DNA of 6,854 nt from Acidobacteriota bacterium (GTDB lineage: Bacteria > Acidobacteriota > Vicinamibacteria > Vicinamibacterales > JAFNAJ01). The notes under the pieces are model-generated. The model saw only the letters and a list, made by a program, of their open reading frames with translations, did no database searches and was not told the DNA's origin. The stretch is from NCBI GenBank assembly GCA_017860085.1, contig JAFNAJ010000137.1, positions 1-6,854 of the forward strand. The letters are read 5' to 3'. Positions 1 through 6,854 of the stretch are shown here, in pieces. Position 1 is the first letter of the stretch; every line of letters begins with the position of its first letter. Position numbers and translations under genes: made by a program.

Positions 1-1888
1 GCGCGAAGAGCCGATTGGAGCGCTCGCGGGTGCCAGGGTGGTGTCTTCGTCGCGCAGCCTGCTCGGAGACTTCGTCGCCGTGGGCACCGACGACGGGCGT
101 GTGGCCCTGCTCGAGTTGCGGTTCAGACCCGTCTACGAAGGGCAGACGCAGACCGGCGTGGACGTCCAAGTGGCCGATCGCGGACTCGTGGAGATCGATC
201 CCGGGAAGCGGTCCGTCCGCGACGTTTCGTATCGTGAGGGCGATGGCCGGAAGACGGTGGCAGCGGTGGTCGCCGACGACGAGATTGCGCTGTGGTGGAC
301 GGACGAGAACGACGAGCCGAACCGCGCGACGTTGCGGCCGGCAGCCGGCGAGCGGTTCACCCTGGTGCGTCTCGGTCATGTCAACGACCTGGTGGCTGGC
401 ACGTCCGGCGGGAAGGTGTACCACTGGAGCCTGGATCCCGAGCCGGTGCTCGACAACGTATCGCTGGTTGGCGACGGTCCGATCACGGCTCTCGGGTGGG
501 CGCTCGGTGACAACACGTTCATCGCCGGCACCGCGACGGGAACCATCTCGGGCTGGATCCAGGCGCGTCTCCACGAGGACGACGAGCGGCAGGCGCGGGT
601 GCGTGTCCACGAGTTCGCGGGCCATCGCGCGGCCGTGACGACGGTCAGCGCGGCCGCGCGTGACAAGAGCTTCGTCACGACCGGCGCGGACGGCTCGGTG
701 GTGCTGCGGCATCTGACCGCCCAGCGCACGATCGTCGAGTTGCCCAAACAGCCGGCGCCCGTGGCAGCCGCCGTGATAAGCCCGAAGAACGACGGCATCG
801 TCGTCGTGCTCGAGAACGGGACCCTGTCTCGCTTCAGCGTCGCGAGCCCGCACCCTGAGACGACCTTGCGGACGCTCTTCGGCAGAGTGTGGTACGAGGG
901 GTACCCCCGGCCCGAGTTCGTGTGGCAGTCGACCGGGGCCACCGACGACTTCGAGTCGAAGCTGAGCCTGGTGCCTCTCATCTTCGGGACGATCAAGGCG
1001 ACGGTCTACGCGTTGTTGTTCGCCATCCCACTGGGCGTCCTCGGGGCCCTCTACACCTCGCAGTTCGTGCATCCCAGCATCAGGTCGAAGATCAAGCCGA
1101 CGGTCGAAATCATGGCGGCGCTTCCGAGCGTCGTCATCGGCTTTCTCGCCGGGCTGTGGATGGCCGGCATCGTCGAACGGAACCTGGTCGCCGTGATCAT
1201 CGGGATCCCGGCCATTGTCCTCTCCGGCACGTCGGGCGTCGTCTTCTGGGGCATGCTGCCCGAGCGCTGGCAGCACCGGCTGAAGCCCGGCACCGAGCTG
1301 CTGCTCATTCTTCCTCTGCTGGTGCTGGGCGGCTGGCTTGCCGCCGTCCTGGCTCCGTGGGTCGAGCGGGCCTTCTTCGGCGGCGATCTGCGGCTCTGGC
1401 TCAACAGCGTCGGGTTCACCTACGACCAGCGCAACAGTCTCGTGGTGGGCCTGGCGATGGGATTCGCGGTCATCCCCATCATCTTCACGATTTCTGACGA
1501 CGCGTTCACGAGCGTGCCGCAGAGCCTCACGGCCGCTTCGCTCGCCCTCGGCGCCAGCCGCTGGCAGACCGCGATGCGGATTGTCGTGCCAACCGCGAGC
1601 CCCGGCGTGTTCTCGGCGGTCATGGTGGGCTTCGGCCGCGCCGTGGGCGAGACCATGATCGTACTGATGGCGACAGGCAACACGCCCGTGTTGGACTGGT
1701 CGATCTTCAACGGCATGCGGACGTTGTCGGCCAACATCGCGGTCGAGATCCCCGAGGCGCCTGTGGGCGGCACGCTGTACCGCGTCCTGTTCCTCTCGGC
1801 CGCGCTGCTCTTCACCCTGACCTTCGTGCTCAACACCATTGCCGAGCTCATCCGGCAGCGGCTGCGCGACAAGTACAAGGCCATCTGA
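1..1888 (+). CDS. pstC: Phosphate ABC transporter permease PstC, long form with beta-propeller-like domain (5' partial)
   Basis: One of two inner-membrane permease subunits that form the phosphate channel of the PstSCAB importer. The frame is open to the left edge (first whole codon at 2), so the true start and probably a first membrane helix lie upstream; 628 residues are visible. Counting from the GTG at 38, residues 1-270 contain about six short repeats of hydrophobic beta strands with Gly-Asp/Asn-Gly turns (for example VAVGTDDGRVALLEL, FVTTGADGSVVLRHL), resembling WD40-type propeller blades. Residues 310-603 are the permease core with about six or seven hydrophobic segments. The cytoplasmic EAA loop that docks on PstB is at about 486-522 (LTAASLALGASRWQ). 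The tail FGRAVGETMIVLMATGN and SANIAVEIPEAPVG is, from memory, typical of long PstC proteins in Pseudomonas and relatives. The propeller is inferred to be periplasmic from this architecture. It overlaps pstA by one base. Family call very sure; propeller fold moderately sure. Confidence 0.95.
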   Translation, partial: REEPIGALAGARVVSSSRSLLGDFVAVGTDDGRVALLELRFRPVYEGQTQTGVDVQVADRGLVEIDPGKRSVRDVSYREGDGRKTVAAVVADDEIALWWTDENDEPNRATLRPAAGERFTLVRLGHVNDLVAGTSGGKVYHWSLDPEPVLDNVSLVGDGPITALGWALGDNTFIAGTATGTISGWIQARLHEDDERQARVRVHEFAGHRAAVTTVSAAARDKSFVTTGADGSVVLRHLTAQRTIVELPKQPAPVAAAVISPKNDGIVVVLENGTLSRFSVASPHPETTLRTLFGRVWYEGYPRPEFVWQSTGATDDFESKLSLVPLIFGTIKATVYALLFAIPLGVLGALYTSQFVHPSIRSKIKPTVEIMAALPSVVIGFLAGLWMAGIVERNLVAVIIGIPAIVLSGTSGVVFWGMLPERWQHRLKPGTELLLILPLLVLGGWLAAVLAPWVERAFFGGDLRLWLNSVGFTYDQRNSLVVGLAMGFAVIPIIFTISDDAFTSVPQSLTAASLALGASRWQTAMRIVVPTASPGVFSAVMVGFGRAVGETMIVLMATGNTPVLDWSIFNGMRTLSANIAVEIPEAPVGGTLYRVLFLSAALLFTLTFVLNTIAELIRQRLRDKYKAI

Positions 1889-3528
1889 TGCGGCTCGGGA
1901 CCCTCGTCCGTCGCGGCGACCCGTTCGTGTGGCTGGCCGGCAGCGGCCTGGGCATCAGCCTGCTGATGATCCTCGGTCTGCTCGGGGTCATTCTCGTGAA
2001 CGGTCTCGGCTTCTTCTGGCCGAAGCCGCTGCTGCAGTTGACGCTGAAGGACGGCGTGGTGCTCCTGGGAGAGCCAGTGACCCGCGAGGTGATTCCCACG
2101 CCGGGGGTGGTCGATGCGCCAGAGCAGTTTCGCCTCCAGCTCAAGCTGGGCAACCGCGACTTGTTTGGGGCCGACTTCCGTTGGGTCGACGAGGCCGAGA
2201 TCACGGGCCGCGAGCGGCCTCGGGACGCGTTCTACTTCGAGCGCCGGGAGTACGGGCCGCTCATTGGGACGCCTGTCCGCCTCACGCGTGGCGGCGACGC
2301 ACTGGCCACCGGCCCTGACGCCGTGTGGGCCGCGCTCGCGCCACTCATCGAGCAGGCCGAGGTCGACCGTGCGGCCATCAGGACGATCGAGCGAGACGAG
2401 ATCGGGGCCATCAACTTCGCCATCGAGCGCGCGAGGCTCGACATGCGCGCCATCGACCTTCGCGAGCGTCAGAGGCCCGAGCAACGGCTCGATGCCGAGC
2501 GCGCCGCGCTCGACCAGGAGGTCGTACGGCAGAAAGCCCTGTACGACGAGCGTCAGCGCGCCCTGGAGGCGCTCTACGAGCGGGCCGCGCAGACCTACCT
2601 CACCGTCAGGGCCTCCGACGGGCAGGAGAAGGAGATCCGGACGCTCGACATCTTCAGGGCCTACCCGGCGAACCAGCTCTCCTGGGCGGAAAAGGCGGGC
2701 GTCTACGCGTCCCGCATCTGGGAGTTCGTCAGCGGCGACCCGCGCGAGTCGAACACCGAGGGCGGTATCTTCCCGGCGATCTTCGGCACCGTCATGATGG
2801 TCGTGCTCATGAGCCTGGTGGCTGTGCCGTTCGGCGTGTTGGCGGCGCTCTACCTCCGCGAGTATGCCAAGCAGGGCACGCTCGTGCGGCTCGTGCGCAT
2901 TGCGGTCAACAACCTCGCCGGCGTGCCCTCGATTGTCTTTGGAGTCTTCGGTCTCGGGTTCTTCGTCTATTTCGTTGGAGGGACCATCGACCGGGCGTTC
3001 TTCCCCGAGTCGCTGCCAACGCCGACCTACGGCACCGGCGGCATCCTGTGGGCCTCGCTCACGCTGGCGCTGCTCACCGTGCCCGTCGTGATCGTCGCCT
3101 CCGAGGAGGCCCTGGCCGCCGTGCCGCGGTCGATGCGCGAGGCCTCGCTGGCCATGGGGGCCACCAAGTTCCAGACGATCCTGCGCGTCGTGCTCCCGGC
3201 GGCGGCCCCGGGCATCATGACCGGCCTCATTCTGGCCATGGCCCGTGGGGCAGGCGAGGTGGCGCCGTTGATGATCACCGGCGTGGTCAAGCTCGCGGCC
3301 GACCTGCCGCTCGACGGCATCTTCCCGTTCTTCCACCTCGACCGGAAGTTCATGCACCTCGGATTCCACATCTACGACGTCGGCTTCCAGAGCCCCAACG
3401 TCGAGGCGGCCAAGCCGATGGTGTACTCGACGACGATCCTGCTGCTGGGCATCGTCGTTGCCCTCAACATCACGGCCATCGTGATCCGGAACCGGCTGCG
3501 CCGGAAGTATCAGACTGGGGCGTTCTAG
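1888..3528 (+). CDS. pstA: Phosphate ABC transporter permease PstA, long form with large periplasmic domain
   Basis: Second membrane subunit of the phosphate importer, pairing with PstC. It has 546 residues against roughly 300 for the short E. coli-type PstA. Residues 1-15 are basic and should be cytoplasmic. Helix 1 is at about 17-43. Residues 44-295 form an inserted soluble domain, placed in the periplasm by the positive-inside rule, with a very charged, probably coiled-coil stretch at about 150-235. The core follows, with hydrophobic segments near 297-323, 338-363, 385-404, 433-455 and 509-533. The EAA loop for PstB contact is at about 405-440 (MREASLAMGATKFQT). GAGEVAPLMITGVVK and FMHLGFHIYDVGFQSPN are hallmarks of this PstA type. 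As I recall, the N-terminal part matches the region catalogued as DUF3333. The ATG shares its A with the TGA of pstC; an AAGG at 1877-1880 is a weak ribosome site, so translation probably depends on coupling to pstC. Confidence 0.96.
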   Translation: MRLGTLVRRGDPFVWLAGSGLGISLLMILGLLGVILVNGLGFFWPKPLLQLTLKDGVVLLGEPVTREVIPTPGVVDAPEQFRLQLKLGNRDLFGADFRWVDEAEITGRERPRDAFYFERREYGPLIGTPVRLTRGGDALATGPDAVWAALAPLIEQAEVDRAAIRTIERDEIGAINFAIERARLDMRAIDLRERQRPEQRLDAERAALDQEVVRQKALYDERQRALEALYERAAQTYLTVRASDGQEKEIRTLDIFRAYPANQLSWAEKAGVYASRIWEFVSGDPRESNTEGGIFPAIFGTVMMVVLMSLVAVPFGVLAALYLREYAKQGTLVRLVRIAVNNLAGVPSIVFGVFGLGFFVYFVGGTIDRAFFPESLPTPTYGTGGILWASLTLALLTVPVVIVASEEALAAVPRSMREASLAMGATKFQTILRVVLPAAAPGIMTGLILAMARGAGEVAPLMITGVVKLAADLPLDGIFPFFHLDRKFMHLGFHIYDVGFQSPNVEAAKPMVYSTTILLLGIVVALNITAIVIRNRLRRKYQTGAF

Positions 3529-3531
3529 GAG
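3527..3531 (+). promoter_or_regulatory. Ribosome binding site of pstB
   Basis: AGGAG lies six bases before the ATG at 3538 and overlaps the pstA stop codon. It is the clearest Shine-Dalgarno sequence at any start in the window. It supports the upstream start over the in-frame ATG at 3619, which has only a poor GAGCG before it. Confidence 0.7.
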
Positions 3532-3537
3532 TCGTTC

Positions 3538-4377
<840 letters not shown>

Positions 4378-4489
4378 GGGGTGCGCCGCCTTCGACGCCG
4401 ATCTTCGATCGCCCGGGGAGGGGACTCGCCAGGGGCAATGAGGTAGACTACTCGCACGGCGTCGTCAGGCACCACCGCATCCAGCAGCC
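4378..4489 (+). other. Spacer between pstB and ppx
   Basis: The only intergenic stretch of any size (112 bases). It carries no open reading frame of note and no convincing terminator: a five-pair inverted repeat (CGATC, loop TTC, GATCG at 4399-4411) has no T-run after it. A possible -10 element is described separately. I see no PhoB-box-like pair of direct repeats. Whether ppx-ppk1 is read through from pstB or has its own promoter is therefore open. Confidence 0.6.
4444..4449 (+). promoter_or_regulatory. Possible -10 promoter element upstream of ppx
   Basis: TAGACT matches the sigma-70 consensus TATAAT at four of six positions, including the key first T, second A and last T, and stands out in an otherwise G/C-dominated stretch. 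No matching TTGACA is present about 17 bases upstream, where the sequence is G-rich. If used, transcription would start near 4456 and leave a leader of about 35-55 bases before ppx. This is a weak call. Confidence 0.25.
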
Positions 4490-6097
4490 GTGACGTCTCC
4501 GGGCACCCTGATGCCGAATCTCACGCGGTCGAATCCTGACGCCGACGTTGGGGCCGGGCCGGCCCGCATCGTGGCCGTGGTCGACGTCGGGGCCACGGCC
4601 GTTCGCCTCGTCATTGCCGAGCTCTGCGACAAGGAACCGCCCCGCCTGCTCGAGGAAGCCTCGAGGGCCGTGCTGCTGGGCAAGGACACGTTCGCCTCGG
4701 GACGCATCGGGGCCGAGACGATTGAGTCGACGCTCAGGGCACTCGATGGCTTCCGCCGCATGATGGATGCCTATGGCGTCAGCGTGTACCGCGCGGTGGC
4801 GACGAGCGCAGTGCGGGAAGCGGCGAATGCCGACACCTTCCTCGATCGGGTGCGCGTGCGTACGGGGCTCGACATCGAGGTGATCGACGGGTCGGAGGAA
4901 AGCCGGCTCACGTTCCTCGCCGTGCAGGCCCAGCTCCGCGGACACCCGGCGCTCGCGGGCATTCCCACACTGCTCGTCGAGGTGGGTGGCGGCAGCGCCG
5001 ACGTGACGCTGATCGAGGGCGGGCGTCCGAAGTACTCCGGCGTCTTTGCGCTCGGCTCGATTCGCATGAGGCAGAGCCTCGGCCCGTGGCATGGCGGCCA
5101 CGACCAGCGCGTGCGGCTGCTTGCGCGGCACGTGTCGAACCTGGTGGCCGACATCCGCCGCGATGTGCCACTCAAGACCGCGCAGTACGTCGTCGCCCTC
5201 GGTCACGACATGCGTTTCGTCGCGTCCCAGGTGGCCGACCTGGAGCCGGAGGGCACCCGCGAGATTCCACGCGAGGCGTTCCTGGCGTTCGTGGAACGGG
5301 TGGAGGGGCTCGACGACGACCAATTGGTCGAGCGGTTTCGCCTCACGCAGGCCGATGCGGAAACGCTCGTGCCAGCGTTGCTCGTGTATCGGAACCTGTT
5401 GATGGAAACCTCCGCGGCCGCCCTGGTGGTGCCCGACGCCTCGCTGCGGGCGGGCCTGCTGATCGACCTGGTCGGCCAGTCGGCCGAGTCGACGTTCGAG
5501 GAGTTCAGCCGGCAGGTGCTGGCCAGCGCCGAGGCGCTGGGCGAGAAGTACCGCTACGACGCCAAGCACGCCAGGCACGTGGCGCACCTCGCGGGGCGGC
5601 TGTTCGACGAGCTGCAGGCCGAGCACGGCCTGAGGCGCCGAGACCGGCTGCTGTTGGAGGTGGCGGCGTTGCTCCACGACATCGGCGTGTTCGTGGGGTT
5701 GCGGGCGCACCACAAGCACACGCAGTACCTGCTCGCCGCATCCGAGATCTTCGGGTTGTCCGGCGACGATGTCGCCCTCGTCTCGAACGTGGCACGCTAC
5801 CACCGGCGGGGACTGCCGCAGAAGTCTCACCTGCCGTACATGGCGCTGGACCGCGAAGACCGGGTGCGCACGAACAAGCTCGGGGCGCTGCTCCGGGTGG
5901 CCAATGCGCTGGACGCCGAGCACCTGCAGAAGGTGCGAGACCTCCGGGTCAGGCAGGAGACCGACCGCTGGCTGCTCGAGGTGGATGCCGCGGGTGACCT
6001 GACCATGGAGCGGATGGCCACCACCGCGCGCGCGGACCTCTTTGTCGACGTGTTCGGACGGACGCTCGTGCTGATTGCCTCCGGCAGCGCCCCATGA
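4490..6097 (+). CDS. ppx: Exopolyphosphatase / pppGpp phosphatase of the Ppx/GppA family with HD domain
   Basis: Expected to remove terminal phosphates from polyphosphate, and possibly to convert pppGpp to ppGpp; acts in the cytoplasm. With the GTG start it has 535 residues. Residues 26-190 carry the actin-like ATPase-fold motifs: phosphate loop 1 DVGATAVR (32-39), TSAVREAANAD (105-115), SEESRL (135-140) and loop 2 EVGGGSAD (164-171), followed by FALGSIRMRQSL. Residues 340-490 form the HD domain: His360, LLHDIGV (His396-Asp397), HHKH (407-410), ARYHRRG (435-441) and LLRVANALD (467-475). Both phosphate loops differ from the usual DxGSNS and DIGGGSTE, so activity should not be assumed identical to E. 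coli Ppx. An in-frame stop at 4439 limits the start to GTG 4490 or ATG 4511; neither has a clear ribosome site, and the conserved part begins only near residue 26. The end overlaps ppk1 by four bases. Family sure; substrate less so. Confidence 0.93.
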   Translation: MTSPGTLMPNLTRSNPDADVGAGPARIVAVVDVGATAVRLVIAELCDKEPPRLLEEASRAVLLGKDTFASGRIGAETIESTLRALDGFRRMMDAYGVSVYRAVATSAVREAANADTFLDRVRVRTGLDIEVIDGSEESRLTFLAVQAQLRGHPALAGIPTLLVEVGGGSADVTLIEGGRPKYSGVFALGSIRMRQSLGPWHGGHDQRVRLLARHVSNLVADIRRDVPLKTAQYVVALGHDMRFVASQVADLEPEGTREIPREAFLAFVERVEGLDDDQLVERFRLTQADAETLVPALLVYRNLLMETSAAALVVPDASLRAGLLIDLVGQSAESTFEEFSRQVLASAEALGEKYRYDAKHARHVAHLAGRLFDELQAEHGLRRRDRLLLEVAALLHDIGVFVGLRAHHKHTQYLLAASEIFGLSGDDVALVSNVARYHRRGLPQKSHLPYMALDREDRVRTNKLGALLRVANALDAEHLQKVRDLRVRQETDRWLLEVDAAGDLTMERMATTARADLFVDVFGRTLVLIASGSAP

Positions 6098-6854
6098 GCA
6101 AGCGAGAGAAACCGGGTCGCGGGCCCGACTTCTTCTTCAACCGCGAGCTGTCGTGGCTCGCGTTCAACGAGCGGGTGCTCGAGGAAGCGGTCGACCGGAC
6201 GAATCCGCTGCTCGAGCGGGTCAAGTTCGCCAGCATCACGGCGTCGAACCTGGACGAGTTCTTCATGGTGCGCGTGGCGTCCCTGCGCCAGGCGGAGGAC
6301 GATCACGACACGCACCCGGACCCGTCGGGCCGCGCCCCTGCCCAGCAGCTTGGGGAGGTGTCCGAACGGGTCCACGACCTGCTGTCGCGGCAGTACGCGC
6401 TCGTCATGGACGAGTTGCTGCCGGCGCTGGCCGAGCACGGCATCCGCGTCCGTCGCGCGGCGCAGCTCGACGGACAGGAGCGGGCCGCCGCCGATGCGTA
6501 CTTCAGGGACGAAGTGCTGCCCGTGCTCACGCCACTGGCGGTCGACTCCTCTCGCCCGTTCCCGATGCTCGCCTCGCTCAGCCTGAACGTGGCGGTGCGA
6601 CTCGCACCGGTCGCTGATGGTGAGCCCGATCGACTTGGGCTCGTGCAGGTTCCGGCCCGGCTGCCGCGCCTGGTGCGCATCGCCAGCGGTGATGGCTACA
6701 CCTTCGTCCTGCTCGAAGACCTGATTCGTACCGGCTTTGACGCGTTGTTTCCTGGCCAGGTCGTGCTGGATGCGACGTGCATCAGGCTGGCGCGAGACTC
6801 CGAGCTCGAACTTGACGATGAGGGAGGCGAGTCGTACCTCGAGGCCCTCGAGGA
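6094..6854 (+). CDS. ppk1: Polyphosphate kinase 1 (3' partial)
   Basis: Makes polyphosphate by moving the gamma phosphate of ATP onto a growing chain, reversibly. The ATG lies in the ATGA overlap with the ppx stop, and the frame stays open to the right edge: 253 whole codons of an expected roughly 700. Residues 12-65 are the unmistakable PPK1 N-terminal signature: FFFNRELSWLAFNERVLEEA, then RVKFASITASNLDEFFMVRVA. Asn52 in SNLDEF corresponds to the Asn reported to contact nucleotide in E. coli PPK (from memory). The N-terminal helical domain runs to about 118, and the middle domain begins near 125 (EVLPVLTPLAVDSSRPFP) and continues through RLARDSELELDDEGG. The catalytic histidines lie beyond the window, so activity cannot be judged. 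No Shine-Dalgarno is evident (CCGGCAGCGCCCC precedes the ATG), which suggests translation by re-initiation after ppx. It is distinct from the unrelated PPK2 family. Confidence 0.96.
   Translation, partial: MSKREKPGRGPDFFFNRELSWLAFNERVLEEAVDRTNPLLERVKFASITASNLDEFFMVRVASLRQAEDDHDTHPDPSGRAPAQQLGEVSERVHDLLSRQYALVMDELLPALAEHGIRVRRAAQLDGQERAAADAYFRDEVLPVLTPLAVDSSRPFPMLASLSLNVAVRLAPVADGEPDRLGLVQVPARLPRLVRIASGDGYTFVLLEDLIRTGFDALFPGQVVLDATCIRLARDSELELDDEGGESYLEALE

Noticed and set aside
1886..1890. pstC-pstA junction, checked for a frameshifted single gene.
   Set aside because: TGATG is a normal one-base stop/start overlap; each protein is complete at this junction, with the expected PstC end (RQRLRDKYKAI) and PstA basic start.
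4399..4411. Inverted repeat CGATC-TTC-GATCG after pstB, considered as a terminator.
   Set aside because: Only five pairs, a three-base loop and no following T-run; such repeats occur by chance in this composition.
4438..4446. Tiny ATG-AGG-TAG frame behind AGGGG, considered as a leader peptide.
   Set aside because: Two codons only, with the AGGGG too close (two bases) to serve as a ribosome site.
5317..5330. Perfect 14-base palindrome CGACCAATTGGTCG, considered as an operator.
   Set aside because: It lies inside ppx coding sequence, is not repeated, and about one palindrome of this length is expected by chance in a window this size.
4448..5923. A 491-codon open frame on the minus strand opposite ppx.
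   Set aside because: Also in codon register with the sense gene, with the same cause and biased composition; no recognisable motif.

Overview
The window is a compact, high-GC, single-strand (+) block of five genes for phosphate uptake and polyphosphate metabolism. In order they are pstC (5' end outside the window), pstA, pstB, an exopolyphosphatase of the Ppx/GppA family with a C-terminal HD domain, and ppk1 (3' end outside the window). Nearly every base is coding. The only gap over 10 bases is 112 bases between pstB and ppx. I see no rRNA, tRNA, CRISPR array, insertion sequence or other mobile-element trace, and no frameshift or broken gene.

Layout: positions 1-4377 hold the membrane and ATPase parts of a high-affinity phosphate ABC importer. 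pstC and pstA share one base (TGATG), and pstB follows 9 bases later behind a good ribosome binding site. The substrate-binding protein PstS is not in the window and probably lies upstream of pstC. Both permeases are the long form, in which the first periplasmic loop is replaced by a large domain: a beta-propeller-like domain in PstC and a helical, charged domain in PstA. Positions 4378-4489 are a short spacer with a possible weak promoter. Positions 4490-6854 hold ppx and ppk1, overlapping by ATGA, so the enzyme that degrades polyphosphate and the one that makes it are probably translated together.

The genes form one pathway: phosphate enters through Pst powered by PstB, PPK1 stores it as polyphosphate from ATP, and Ppx releases it. 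phoU, which often follows pstB, is absent from that position.

Organism: the base composition, near absence of A/T-ending codons and long-form permeases suggest a high-GC Gram-negative bacterium. Acidobacteriota (Vicinamibacteria-like) is my best guess, with Myxococcota, Gemmatimonadota or Proteobacteria possible; this is a low-confidence inference. The families are all recognisable. The parts most worth a second look are the two enlarged permease domains, the altered phosphate-binding motifs in Ppx, and the joining of pst to ppx-ppk1 without phoU.
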